Assembly: GCA_030679955.1 (NCBI GenBank)
Contig: JAUXSF010000034.1
Span: forward strand, 1-56,192
DNA from: Chlamydiales bacterium
Lineage (GTDB): Bacteria; Chlamydiota; Chlamydiia; Chlamydiales; JAJFMA01
DNA: 56,192 nucleotides
Direction: 5' to 3'
Positions 44,431 through 52,871 of this stretch are shown piece by piece. The notes beneath the pieces are model-generated. The model did not search any database. It worked only from the letters and a program-made list of their open reading frames with translations, and had not been told where the DNA came from. Each line of letters starts with the position of its first letter. Within the stretch, counting starts at the first letter, position 1. The translations under genes were made by a program, and so were the position numbers.

Positions 44431-45018
44431 ATGTTATCTCAGGCAGCCATATTATTAGCCGCGAGCATGTGCTTATTATCCATGACCGGTTTTGCAGACA
44501 AAGGGAGTAATGCTGTGAAGAATCCAGAAGTTTTATTGAAGACGAATAAGGGTGATATCAAGATCCGTTTGGATGCCGAGAAGGCGCCAAAGAGCGTGGA
44601 GAACTTCCTTCAGTATGTAAACGAAGGGTTTTACAACGGCACGATATTTCATCGTGTGATTCCTGGCTTTATGGTTCAAGGCGGCGGATTTGATAAAGAG
44701 ATGAATCAGAAGAAGACTCATGCTCCTATCACTAATGAAGCGGCTAACGGCCTGCAAAATAAAGTTGGTACATTGGCGATGGCGCGCACCAACGATATTA
44801 ATAGTGCAACAGCACAGTTCTTCATTAATGTGGTGGACAACTCTTTCCTGGACCATAAAGGACCAAGTTCCTATGGTTATGCTGTGTTTGGACAAGTAAT
44901 CGATGGTTTGGACATTGTTAAAGGCATCGAAAAGGTCAAGACAGGTAGCAAAGGTGGTTACCAGGACGTTCCGGTAGAGCCCGTGCTCATCGAGAAAGCC
45001 GAAGTCATCAAAGGCTAA
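44431..45018 (+). CDS. Periplasmic cyclophilin-type peptidyl-prolyl isomerase
   Basis: 195 residues. A signal peptide ([20 protein letters not shown]) precedes a cyclophilin domain with [46 protein letters not shown] (FHRVI: active-site Phe-His-Arg), [26 protein letters not shown] and [15 protein letters not shown]. It resembles PpiA/PpiB of proteobacteria and would help fold envelope proteins. GGAG lies about 10 bases before the ATG. Followed by a family B hairpin. Confidence 0.94.
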   Translation: MLSQAAILLAASMCLLSMTGFADKGSNAVKNPEVLLKTNKGDIKIRLDAEKAPKSVENFLQYVNEGFYNGTIFHRVIPGFMVQGGGFDKEMNQKKTHAPITNEAANGLQNKVGTLAMARTNDINSATAQFFINVVDNSFLDHKGPSSYGYAVFGQVIDGLDIVKGIEKVKTGSKGGYQDVPVEPVLIEKAEVIKG

Positions 45019-45041
45019 CAACATAGCTCCTTGTGCTTCGC

Positions 45042-45137
45042 ATGGACAAGGGACCTTAGGGACCAAAGAGACCTTAGCGACATTATGGACGATTAAAGTC
45101 CCTAAGGTCCCTATAGTCTCTTTGGTCTCTTGTCCAT
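45042..45137. repeat. Family B hairpin, possible terminator of the cyclophilin gene
   Basis: ATGGACAAGGGACCTTAGGG on the left matches the right arm ending TAGTCTCTTTGGTCTCTTGTCCAT in part; inner TTAGCGAC and ATTATGGAC form the tip. The consensus is GGGACCTTAGGGACC here, a sub-family distinct from 6820 and 47104. It starts 23 bp behind the stop. Confidence 0.78.
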
Positions 45138-45170
45138 TAAGGGTAAAACAAATTTAATAGAGTCTGTTTC

Positions 45171-47096
45171 ATGATCAACGTATCCGATCTTAGTAAGGCA
45201 TATGGCGGGCGATACCTATTTCGCCGTGTGACATTTCAACTACAGCCAGGCAAGCGCTACGGCTTAGTCGGTGCTAATGGCACCGGCAAGAGTACCTTGT
45301 TGCGCATGATGTCGGGCGATGAGTCGACCGACAGCGGCGTCGTGGCTATTGGCAAAGATGTAAGAGTTGGAACTCTTAAGCAAGATCACTATCTCTATGA
45401 AAATGAAACGTTGATCAATACAGTTTTGCAAGGTAACAAAATCTTGTGGAAGGCTCTGAAGCGTAAAGATGAGCTATTAAATGGCGAAGAATTCACCGAA
45501 GACGATTGCAACGAACTAGAAGAGCTGGAAAAAGTTCTCGAGACACATCAAGGCTATGCTGCGGAAAGCTTGGCTGCACGCTTGTTAGTTGGATTGGGCC
45601 TCAAGCCTGAGACACACAACCGTCCAATGAGCGCCCTCTCTGGCGGATATAAGCTGCGCGTTTTGTTAGCCCAGACTTTGTTTGCTGTACCAGAAGTACT
45701 ACTTCTCGACGAACCCAACAACCACTTGGACATCGTATCCATCAAATGGCTCGAGCAACATTTGCAGCAATATCGCGGCGCGGTGATGGTCAGCTCGCAC
45801 GATCGGGACTTCTTGAACACTGTTTGCACAGATATTGCCGACCTCGATTACGGCACTGTACGTCTCTATCCTGGCAATTATGATCAGTTTGTTGGTGCCA
45901 AAGCGCTGGCTCGTGAGCTACAAGAGGCGCAATTGAGCAAGCAGGAAAAGCGCAAGGAGGACATGCAAGGTTTTGTTGACCGCTTCCGCTCTAAAGCATC
46001 CAAAGCGCGCCAGGCTCAATCACGAGTTAAGATGATTGAGAAGCTAGAAGTAGAGATGGATCAGCTAGATTTACAGCCTAGCTCCAGATCTTATCCTCGC
46101 TTGCGCTTTAGCATGGACCGTCCTTCTGGTGTGATGGCGCTAAAAGCGCAGCATATTGGCAAGGCGTATGGCACTCGTGTTGTGTTAGACGGCGTTTCGT
46201 TCGAGGTAGAGCGTGCTGAACGCATCGGCATCATCGGTCCTAATGGCATCGGTAAATCAACACTTCTAAAGATTATTACAGATACTCTACCGGCGGATGA
46301 AGGCTCCCACCAATGGGGACATGCCGCTTCGATATCCTATTTTTCGCAGGATCACGATAGCCAATTAGAGGGTGGTCGTACACTACTCGACTGGCTGACA
46401 GCATCTGAGCCGACAGTTTCCGAGCAATCTTGCAGGGATGCTCTTGGACGTTCATTGTTTAGTGGTGACGACGTCCTAAAACAAATTTCTATGTTAAGTG
46501 GCGGAGAAAAGGCGCGTTTGATTTTAGCGCGTATCATGCTGCAGCAACGCAACGTACTGGTATTTGACGAACCCACCAACCACCTTGATATGGAAGCCAT
46601 CGACAAGCTGGTCGAGGCGTTGGCAGAATACCCTGGAACACTCATTTTCGTTAGCCACAACGTCTATTTTGTCACTAAGTTGGCCAACAGGATCTTCGAG
46701 ATACAACCTCATGGTATACGCGATTTTCGCGGAACATACCCGGAATATCTGGCAACCTTTGACACAGATTTTCTGTCGAAAGAAGTGACTTCGCGTAGCT
46801 TACAGGCGCCTCAGGCCGCCAAGGCAGAAGCCCCGCAAATAGTAGATATTGATGAGCGGCGCAAGCAGCGCAACCGCCGTAACCAACTCAAGAAAGAGGT
46901 GGACACTCTGGAGGCCTTGTCGGCAAAGCTAGAGGGACAAATAGCTGAACTTGAAGCAATCATGGCTCAGGAAAGCTTTTACGCCAAAGAGACCACAGAG
47001 GTCAACAGCATCGTACAGCACAAGACTAAGCTAGAAGCTCAGCTGCATGAGTGCGTCATTAAGTGGGAACAAGCTGCCCGCGAACAAGATTCGTAG
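45171..47096 (+). CDS. ABC-F family ATPase
   Basis: 641 residues with two ABC ATPase domains and no membrane segments. Domain 1: GLVGANGTGKST (Walker A, residues 34-41), LSGGYKLRVLLAQTLF (signature), VLLLDEPNNHLD (Walker B). Domain 2: GIIGPNGIGKST, LSGGEKARLILARIML, VLVFDEPTNHLDM. The linker between the domains (RFRSKASKARQAQSRVKMIE) is the ABC-F hallmark. The C-terminal about 80 residues are a coiled coil (KKEVDTLEALSAKLEGQIAE). ABC-F proteins act on the ribosome E site; length and C-terminus resemble YheS/Uup-type members. Family B hairpins flank it on both sides. Confidence 0.93.
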   Translation: MINVSDLSKAYGGRYLFRRVTFQLQPGKRYGLVGANGTGKSTLLRMMSGDESTDSGVVAIGKDVRVGTLKQDHYLYENETLINTVLQGNKILWKALKRKDELLNGEEFTEDDCNELEELEKVLETHQGYAAESLAARLLVGLGLKPETHNRPMSALSGGYKLRVLLAQTLFAVPEVLLLDEPNNHLDIVSIKWLEQHLQQYRGAVMVSSHDRDFLNTVCTDIADLDYGTVRLYPGNYDQFVGAKALARELQEAQLSKQEKRKEDMQGFVDRFRSKASKARQAQSRVKMIEKLEVEMDQLDLQPSSRSYPRLRFSMDRPSGVMALKAQHIGKAYGTRVVLDGVSFEVERAERIGIIGPNGIGKSTLLKIITDTLPADEGSHQWGHAASISYFSQDHDSQLEGGRTLLDWLTASEPTVSEQSCRDALGRSLFSGDDVLKQISMLSGGEKARLILARIMLQQRNVLVFDEPTNHLDMEAIDKLVEALAEYPGTLIFVSHNVYFVTKLANRIFEIQPHGIRDFRGTYPEYLATFDTDFLSKEVTSRSLQAPQAAKAEAPQIVDIDERRKQRNRRNQLKKEVDTLEALSAKLEGQIAELEAIMAQESFYAKETTEVNSIVQHKTKLEAQLHECVIKWEQAAREQDS

Positions 47097-47103
47097 AGTT
47101 AGT

Positions 47104-47187
47104 GGAAAAAGGACCTAAAGGACGAAAAGGACCAAAAAGCATAATTAACTTTTTTAGGTCCTTTATGTCCTTTAGGTCCTTTGTCCA
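47104..47187. repeat. Family B hairpin between ABC-F and a convergent gene
   Basis: AAAAAGGACCTAAAGGACG and its partner ...TCCTTTAGGTCCTTTGTCCA form a long stem with the 8-10 bp rhythm typical of the family. It begins 7 bp behind the ABC-F stop and ends 9 bp before the stop of the convergent secreted-protein gene. Confidence 0.85.
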
Positions 47188-47195
47188 TCAAATCC

Positions 47196-48041
47196 CTATT
47201 GGGATTTGAGTTTGGCTGAAACAGAGTCTCCTGTTTGCACTTCTTTCAATGAGAAGGGATAGGTTCCACCCTTCTTAAATATCTCCACAGACATTCCAGC
47301 GTGCCAATATTTCACATACTTTTTGCGGTCTGATAGGCGGATTTCAAAAACAGATCCGTTATCCAGAACAATAGTCTCGCCTTCATCGAGGATATTGCGA
47401 ACAACAAAGGTGTTACCGGCACGATAGAGATCTGTGCGGAAGGGGTCACTTCTATACGGGTCAGTGTGTGTTGGATCGCCGGGCTGAGCCACTTCAATTT
47501 GCTGGTGACGTGTGAGATTGTTGAGGACAAAGCGTCCGTAAACCGTGCTTGGGCGCAGTTGTACTTTATCCATACGTCGCCAGTTGGAGGCTTTTACCTG
47601 AAAGCCTGGGGCAACTTCCCACACAGCGCCATTATCTAACCGAATAACGCCGCCGTTGCGCAGAATTTCGGAAATGGTTGAAAAGTCTTTGGTTTCTATC
47701 TGCTCAACAGAATCGTTACTTCTTAAACGCTCTGGTCTGCGAAAGGGCATTGGCCGGTCGGATGGTATATTATCTATTTGTCCCGATGCTGTGTTTTGAT
47801 AGAGCGCGTTTAAGCAATCTCCAGTGGTGCATTGACACCCCATGGAGAGCACTTGGTTAATCGTTTTGATGGTCCAAAGGTTGATCCATGCCTCCAAGGC
47901 TGCTTGTTGATCAGGATCTAATTTGTTCAATCCCATGGACTGCTGATCACCCGGTCCTATCAACGAACCAACACGAAACTGCGCCTGAGCTGACGCTACA
48001 GTGCTGACGCAACAAAACAACAAAAGTAACATCCATCGCAT
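47196..48041 (-). CDS. Secreted protein with a duplicated beta-rich domain
   Basis: About 281 residues from the ATG preceded by AGGAG (a TTG two codons upstream is also in frame). A signal peptide (RWMLLLLFCCVSTVASAQA) is followed by a helical region with a CQCTTGDC cysteine cluster near residue 72, and then two similar units of about 65 residues: GGVIRLDNGAVWEVAPGFQV and GETIVLDNGSVFEIRLSDRK, each with a following W and a Y-x-F-x-L-strand. The repeats look like small beta-barrels or ligand-binding folds. I do not recognise the family. Envelope or periplasmic location is likely. Confidence 0.68.
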   Translation of the reverse strand: MRWMLLLLFCCVSTVASAQAQFRVGSLIGPGDQQSMGLNKLDPDQQAALEAWINLWTIKTINQVLSMGCQCTTGDCLNALYQNTASGQIDNIPSDRPMPFRRPERLRSNDSVEQIETKDFSTISEILRNGGVIRLDNGAVWEVAPGFQVKASNWRRMDKVQLRPSTVYGRFVLNNLTRHQQIEVAQPGDPTHTDPYRSDPFRTDLYRAGNTFVVRNILDEGETIVLDNGSVFEIRLSDRKKYVKYWHAGMSVEIFKKGGTYPFSLKEVQTGDSVSAKLKSQ

Positions 48042-48150
48042 TGTCAATCTCCTGATTCTTCAAGTGTTGCCGTATACATAACATTTTGTGTTTTTTTTCT
48101 TGAGGACAATCAAGCAAATATCTAAAACTAACCGGTATGGAGAACAAAAA

Positions 48151-48978
48151 ATGCTAACAACACGTCCGGTACAAAAAGTGGAAACAAGAGAAAGTGTGAT
48201 TTTGGAGAGTCAGGGCGCCAAATTATTTGGTGTACTTCACAAGCCAATAGGAGTCAGTAAGGCCCCAGCAGTCATGATGTGTCATGGCTTTGCCGGGACT
48301 AAAGTAGGCCGCTACCGGATGTATGTGCGATTATCTGAGGCATTAGCGGAAGCAGGCATAGGCTCTTTCCGCCTGGATTTTCGTGGTTGTGGCGATAGCG
48401 AGGGGAAATTCCTCGATACGACGATGGAAGGGCAGATTGAAGATGCTTTATTAGGTATCAAGTTCTTGGAGGAACAGCCTTGGGTTGATACGCAGCATAT
48501 GGGTATTTTGGGTCGTTCCTTGGGCGGGCCAGTGGCTGTCGTTGCGGCTAGGAAGCACGGTGGCATGAAGAGCCTAGCCCTTTGGGCTGCGGTTTATCAT
48601 GGAGACCCATGGAAGCAGCAATTCGAGGAGGCTCGCAAGGCTCGTGCAGCTAATCCCTCTGACAATCAAAGTCCTCTACTATTTCAAGGTCATCCAACCA
48701 ACCCACAACTTGTTGTGCAACTGCTTGCTATGAACCTCGACAAGGAACTAGAGGCTCTTAAAGACGTGCCTTTGTTCTGCGTTCATTCTGAGAAGGATGA
48801 AGTTGTTGACTTAACGCATGCTGAGCTGTTCCGCAACTTAAGAAGACACGTGCTGGCTCCTAGCGAATTTATTAAGCTCTTGCGCAGCTCTCATGACTTC
48901 TCCGACCATGCTGAGCAAGAACAGACCATTCGCGATACCGTTAACTGGTACGCTAAAACTTTAGGAATACAAAAATAG
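48151..48978 (+). CDS. Alpha/beta hydrolase, serine aminopeptidase-like
   Basis: 275 residues. Motifs: PAVMMCHGFAGTKVG (oxyanion region), FRLDFRGCGDSEG (the typical strand-4 loop), LGRSLGGPVAVVAA (nucleophile Ser in G-x-S-x-G) and, late, CVHSEKDEVVDLTHAE (acid) and SSHDFSDHAEQ (histidine). The ATG at 48151 follows GGAG; a longer reading from 48088 is unlikely. The pfp gene begins 8 bp after the stop. Chlamydia has the same hydrolase-PFP pair (CT206-CT207), so the arrangement is ancient. Its substrate is unknown. Confidence 0.9.
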   Translation: MLTTRPVQKVETRESVILESQGAKLFGVLHKPIGVSKAPAVMMCHGFAGTKVGRYRMYVRLSEALAEAGIGSFRLDFRGCGDSEGKFLDTTMEGQIEDALLGIKFLEEQPWVDTQHMGILGRSLGGPVAVVAARKHGGMKSLALWAAVYHGDPWKQQFEEARKARAANPSDNQSPLLFQGHPTNPQLVVQLLAMNLDKELEALKDVPLFCVHSEKDEVVDLTHAELFRNLRRHVLAPSEFIKLLRSSHDFSDHAEQEQTIRDTVNWYAKTLGIQK

Positions 48979-48986
48979 GTGCTGCT

Positions 48987-50573
48987 ATGCAGGCGGAAAG
49001 TCCTTTGCAGTTGGTCCGTCGTGCACAAAAGCAGCGCCTGCCTAAAATTTTTGAGAGTTTGGAAGGCCTTACTGCAACGCCGGAGGAAGGATCTGGCTTC
49101 GAAAGCTCTTTAGAAGGTCTTTTTCCTTATACTGCAGGGCAATCCAAGTTAGCTTTTTCCCGGGATGTTAGCCTGACAAGTCGCCAACCCCTACGCATTG
49201 GTGTCGTGCTATCTGGCGGGCAGGCGGCTGGTGGACATAATGTGATCATCGGTCTGTTTGACGCACTTAAACGTTTAAATAAAGAATCAACTCTCTACGG
49301 CTTTCTTAATGGCCCCGGCGGTATCGTCAAAGGTGCTTACAAGGAGCTAGAGGCTGAGCAGTTAGATCTTTACCGCAATACAGGTGGCTTTGACCTCATC
49401 GGATCGGGACGTACCAAAATTGAAACAGACGAACAGTTTGAAGCGGCTCAACAGTCTGTAAAGAAGCTCCAGCTAGATGGTTTGGTGGTTATTGGAGGCG
49501 ACGATTCCAACACCAATGCAGCGTTATTAGCTGAGTACTTCCGTGCACATAATTGTCCCTGTAATGTTGTTGGCGTTCCCAAAACCATTGATGGTGATCT
49601 TCGAAGCAAAGAGATTGAGGTTCCATTCGGTTTTGATACTGCCTGCAAAACTTTTTCCGAAACAATTGGCAATATTGCCCGCGATGCTTTGTCAGCTAAG
49701 AAGTACTGGCACTTTATTCGTTTAATGGGGCGTTCCGCCTCGCACATCACCTTGGAATGCGCGCTACAAACACACCCAAATTTGGCGCTCATTGGCGAAG
49801 AAATCGCCGCCAAAGGAATGACATTAGCGCAAGTGACGGATGCCATTGCAGATGCGGTTGTTAAGCGTGCGGAAAATGGTAAGAACTATGGCGTGATTTT
49901 GATCCCCGAAGGAATCATTGAATTCATTCCCGAATGTCAAAAGCTCATCAAAGAGCTTAACTCATTGATGGCAAGTGATTTAAGTGGAAGCGAAGTGTCG
50001 AGCCAGTTGAGTCCCGAGGCTCTGAACTGTTTTCAGGCCATGCCTAAAGAAATTCAGTCTCAACTATTACTTGATCGCGACCCTCATGGTAATGTTCAGG
50101 TCTCTAAAATTGAGACGGAGCGGTTGTTCATCGCAACAGTGGAGCAAGCGCTGCAAGGGCGTGAAATCAAGTTTAATCCTCAGCCTCACTTCTTAGGTTA
50201 TGAAGGCAGGGCGGGCTCTCCTAGTCAGTTTGATGCCGATTATTGTTATGCATTAGGTTTTACAGCAGCATTGTTGTTGGATGCGGGCATGACCTGTTAC
50301 GTCGCCTTCGTTCAAAACCTTACTCAAGATGTTGCTGAATGGAAACCAGGCGGAGCTCCTCTCGTTCGGATGTTTCATCTGGAAGAACGTAAGGGCGTTA
50401 AAAAGCCAGTTATTCAAAAAGCGCTCGTCGATCTGCAAAGTACTGCATTTAAGGCGTTTCAAGCTGATAGAGAATTGTGGGTAGAGGGTGATTACTACCG
50501 CTATCCTGGTCCTATTCAGTTTTTCGGTCCTGAGCATATTGTCAATAGCATTCCGCTTACACTCAAAGCTTAG
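48987..50573 (+). CDS. pfp: Diphosphate-fructose-6-phosphate 1-phosphotransferase
   Basis: The PPi-dependent phosphofructokinase of glycolysis, long type (528 residues). Motifs: GVVLSGGQAAGGHNVIIGL (phosphate loop), VVIGGDDSNTNAALLAEYF (GGDD typical of PPi enzymes), VGVPKTIDGDL (the PKTIDGD substrate block), RLMGRSASHITLECAL (MGR) and ILIPEGI. Chlamydiae use pyrophosphate enzymes in place of ATP-PFK. AGGTG precedes the ATG. It follows the hydrolase gene in one operon and is closed by a family A hairpin. Confidence 0.95.
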   Translation: MQAESPLQLVRRAQKQRLPKIFESLEGLTATPEEGSGFESSLEGLFPYTAGQSKLAFSRDVSLTSRQPLRIGVVLSGGQAAGGHNVIIGLFDALKRLNKESTLYGFLNGPGGIVKGAYKELEAEQLDLYRNTGGFDLIGSGRTKIETDEQFEAAQQSVKKLQLDGLVVIGGDDSNTNAALLAEYFRAHNCPCNVVGVPKTIDGDLRSKEIEVPFGFDTACKTFSETIGNIARDALSAKKYWHFIRLMGRSASHITLECALQTHPNLALIGEEIAAKGMTLAQVTDAIADAVVKRAENGKNYGVILIPEGIIEFIPECQKLIKELNSLMASDLSGSEVSSQLSPEALNCFQAMPKEIQSQLLLDRDPHGNVQVSKIETERLFIATVEQALQGREIKFNPQPHFLGYEGRAGSPSQFDADYCYALGFTAALLLDAGMTCYVAFVQNLTQDVAEWKPGGAPLVRMFHLEERKGVKKPVIQKALVDLQSTAFKAFQADRELWVEGDYYRYPGPIQFFGPEHIVNSIPLTLKA

Positions 50574-50580
50574 GAAGAGA

Positions 50581-50662
50581 TTTAACGCAAAGTCGCAGAG
50601 GCGCTAAGGGGAACGAAAGATAGTTTGTTCTTTCTTAGCGACTTTGCTTCTTTGCGTTTAAT
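50581..50662. repeat. Family A hairpin (copy 7), imperfect
   Basis: TTTAACGCAAAGTCGCAGAG with right arm ...CTTTGCTTCTTTGCGTTTAA; several mismatches show decay (AGTCGCAGAGGCGCTAAG against CTTAGCGACTTTGCTTC). It begins 7 bp behind the pfp stop. Confidence 0.8.
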
Positions 50663-50757
50663 TTCTAATATTTTTATTTGATTATATTCACGAATGCAAA
50701 TTATAATTTGATATAGATGATAGTATATGAAATTACATATGTAATGCGAGGTTAAAC

Positions 50758-51957
50758 ATGGAAGCTTTTAATACGGGTAGACATTCATTTAACTTTTCTG
50801 ATGCTGATTTGGATAATGCGCTTGTCAATTTGAATGACCCAAACTGGAAACCATCGGATACACCTTGGGAGTCAGCTAAGCCAAAAGGTGAAGTGCACCA
50901 GCCAGTGATTGGCAGAAGAATTGCTCCAACGCCACAGCCTCTTAAACGATCCGAAGGAACTCCTCTTGGTCGTGCAATGAGCCATTTGCATAATGGGGTA
51001 GAACTTAATGCCAAAGAAATGACTACACTGGGCAAAGCCATCGCCTCGACCAAATCGATTGCAAGGTTGATTCCTAACACTGTTTTGAAAGCACTTCCAG
51101 ATGCCTTCTGCAAAAAGCTAGCGGCCAAGTCTATTTTAAAAACGAACTTTGCTTTTGTTACCAAAGAATTTGGAATAAAAGATAAAAAAGAATTAGCAGA
51201 GCTAAAAAAACTCAATTTTATTCCAAATAATAAATTGCTCACAAAAGATAGTGAGAGTGAAATTAAAGGTGCAGCATCACACCTTCGCGAAGCAAAGCAA
51301 ACTGCGAAGCAAGATTCCCAGATAACCGGATGGCTTAAAAAGCTGGCGAACAAACTTGGCGAAAGACCCCTAACTCTGGAGCTAGTACGTATAAGTGACC
51401 GTGAGAAACCTCGAGAGACGAAATCGCGCGAGGAGAATTTAGGTGAGCTCAATAATATTGCTCAGGAAGTAGGTGTAGATAAATTTGTAAAAGGGTTGCA
51501 ACCAATACTTAAAGAAACTTTCATCGATCAGGTCGGTAACAAGGTGGGTTATAATGGGATTTATTCCCTGGGCGATAAGCAAATGGACCAGTTGAGACAA
51601 AATCTTGGCTTACCATCTTCAGAAGTGGCAGAGGCCGCTGCTATAGAAGAGCGTGAAAAAGAGGCAGCACTTCGTGGAAAAGGGGTGGGGGCGACAGCCA
51701 TACCCGAAAATATGGACACGCTCGCGGCTTTTGAAGATCGTGTGCAGAATCTGCGTGTGGACTCTGGGCTTAAACGGATTGTCACGATACTCATGGACAA
51801 TGATCGTTTCGATAAAGAGCTTACCAGTGAAGTGAGAAGTATTTTAAACGATAACGTGTTAGCAAAAATGGAAGCGGGAGGGTACTCCTCACAAGAAATT
51901 GATGCGTTTACCGCAATACTAACTGGGCTTCACGCGAGAAGGCGAGAGGCTGCTTAG
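50758..51957 (+). CDS. Helical soluble protein, unknown, effector-like
   Basis: 399 residues, no signal peptide, no membrane segment. Mostly charged helix (DKKELAELKKLNFIPNNK, HLREAKQTAKQDSQITGWLK, AIEEREKEAALRG) with a low-complexity N-terminus rich in Asn, Pro and Asp (NLNDPNWKPSDTPWESAKPK). GAGG precedes the ATG at 8 bases. The family is unknown to me. The disordered N-terminus and lack of Sec signal would fit a type III effector, but there is no direct evidence. The next gene begins 65 bp downstream behind a hairpin. Confidence 0.6.
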   Translation: MEAFNTGRHSFNFSDADLDNALVNLNDPNWKPSDTPWESAKPKGEVHQPVIGRRIAPTPQPLKRSEGTPLGRAMSHLHNGVELNAKEMTTLGKAIASTKSIARLIPNTVLKALPDAFCKKLAAKSILKTNFAFVTKEFGIKDKKELAELKKLNFIPNNKLLTKDSESEIKGAASHLREAKQTAKQDSQITGWLKKLANKLGERPLTLELVRISDREKPRETKSREENLGELNNIAQEVGVDKFVKGLQPILKETFIDQVGNKVGYNGIYSLGDKQMDQLRQNLGLPSSEVAEAAAIEEREKEAALRGKGVGATAIPENMDTLAAFEDRVQNLRVDSGLKRIVTILMDNDRFDKELTSEVRSILNDNVLAKMEAGGYSSQEIDAFTAILTGLHARRREAA

Positions 51958-51992
51958 CATACATGATGGAATAATTAAATTCCGTTTGCTAT

Positions 51993-52017
51993 GCTCCTGG
52001 GCTTTAAGCCCAGGAGC
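51993..52017 (+). promoter_or_regulatory. Perfect hairpin masking the Shine-Dalgarno of the next gene
   Basis: GCTCCTGGGC (51993-52002) and GCCCAGGAGC (52008-52017) form a 10-bp perfect stem with the loop TTTAA. The 3' arm contains AGGAG (52012-52016), which is the only Shine-Dalgarno for the ATG at 52023 (spacing 6). No T-run follows, so it is not a normal terminator. The structure would occlude ribosome binding until melted or bound. Confidence 0.75.
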
Positions 52018-52022
52018 CAATC

Positions 52023-52730
52023 ATGACTTGGAAAAATGTATTATCTCTTTTCATATTAATCTCTTCTTGGATACCTTGTGGAGCCTTTGCTTCCGGTAAG
52101 GTTGACTTCGGTCCATGCTATGTGAATATGAAAGTTCTGCAGCACGGCAAAACACAAAATACACTTGAAATGTACGGTGTTCGAGGTGATGCCACCATCC
52201 AGGTTTTCCCTGGAGAAAGCATCGTTCGCGGTATTGTCATAAAGCCTTCTGGCACATGGGCTGAAGGAGACGGTAACTTCGTTTCTACTGGCGTTTCTTT
52301 AGGTCACTATACGCCGCTAGGATTCTGTACACCGTTTCTCGAGGATGTTGCCGTTACTCCAATTTTTGGCGTAGTCTACAGCCGCTTAAGTACTTGGGTT
52401 GATTACGCTGAGTTTGGCCTTCCTAACCTTAAACAGGTTACCTCGGCAACGACACCTTACCTTGGGATTGATGTCGCTTGGCAGATTAATCCGCGCTGGC
52501 TGCTATCTGGCTCCTTCCAATACGGTTGGGCAGCTGGACGTACACACATCGACGTTTTAGGCTTCAGCAAGGGCCAAAGCACCGGTCCTACATGTAGTGT
52601 GATGTTAGACTATTATATCACCCAATGCTGGTCAGTTAACGCTGCCTGGGCGTATAACCACAGCCTGACGCAAGAACTACATGGTATGAAGGTGAATGGA
52701 TGCCGAATCGGCCTGGGATACACTTACTAG
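52023..52730 (+). CDS. Putative outer-membrane beta-barrel protein
   Basis: 235 residues with a signal peptide (VLSLFILISSWIPCGAFA, then SG). The mature protein has alternating strands rich in aromatics and glycine (VAVTPIFGVVYSRLSTWVDY, TPYLGIDVAWQINPRWLLSG, SFQYGWAAGRTHIDV, SVMLDYYITQCWSVNAAWAY) and ends in RIGLGYTY, an aromatic C-terminal residue typical for BAM-dependent OMPs. Six or more cysteines are present (CYV, FCTP, TCSV, QCWS, GCRI), as in disulfide-linked chlamydial envelope proteins. Translation may be controlled by the hairpin over its Shine-Dalgarno. It is flanked downstream by a structured GC-rich element. No named family. Confidence 0.7.
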   Translation: MTWKNVLSLFILISSWIPCGAFASGKVDFGPCYVNMKVLQHGKTQNTLEMYGVRGDATIQVFPGESIVRGIVIKPSGTWAEGDGNFVSTGVSLGHYTPLGFCTPFLEDVAVTPIFGVVYSRLSTWVDYAEFGLPNLKQVTSATTPYLGIDVAWQINPRWLLSGSFQYGWAAGRTHIDVLGFSKGQSTGPTCSVMLDYYITQCWSVNAAWAYNHSLTQELHGMKVNGCRIGLGYTY

Positions 52731-52743
52731 ATTAAGCAAAAAA

Positions 52744-52860
52744 GTGGGCTCCTTGTCCGGTTAGGCAGTCGGACAAGGAGCCCTCGCGCGTCGCAGGCCT
52801 CTGCGCTGCAGGGCGCAGGAGGTTGATGGGGTGGTCCCCGTCAGCGCACCACCCGCGACA
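52744..52860 (+). ncRNA. Structured GC-rich element, candidate RNA or terminator complex
   Basis: About 15 bp behind the OMP stop lies a perfect 14-bp stem GGGCTCCTTGTCCG (52746-52759) with CGGACAAGGAGCCC (52770-52783). A second domain closes by TCGCG (52784-52788) with CGCGA (52854-52858) and holds two further hairpins, CCTCTGCGC with GCGCAGGAGG and GGGTGGT (52829-52835) with ACCACCC (52848-52854). The GC content is far above the flanks. It could be the OMP mRNA 3' end, a small RNA or a mobile repeat; no known RNA family was recognised. Confidence 0.45.
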
Positions 52861-52871
52861 GTACCGTTTGT

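Noticed and set aside
44533-45066. 177-residue minus-strand frame over the cyclophilin gene
   Set aside because: Antisense to a protein with complete cyclophilin motifs, and it would start within a repeat hairpin.
50733-51452. 239-residue Ser/Phe-rich minus-strand frame opposite the helical unknown gene
   Set aside because: The plus-strand gene has a good Shine-Dalgarno and normal composition, whereas this frame has the Ser/Leu/Phe bias of a shadow of a Lys/Glu-rich gene.
52744-52860. GC-rich element considered as tRNA, SRP RNA or tmRNA
   Set aside because: No CCA acceptor arrangement, no T-loop GTTCRA motif and no SRP GGAA/AGCA loop are visible, so no known RNA class was assigned.
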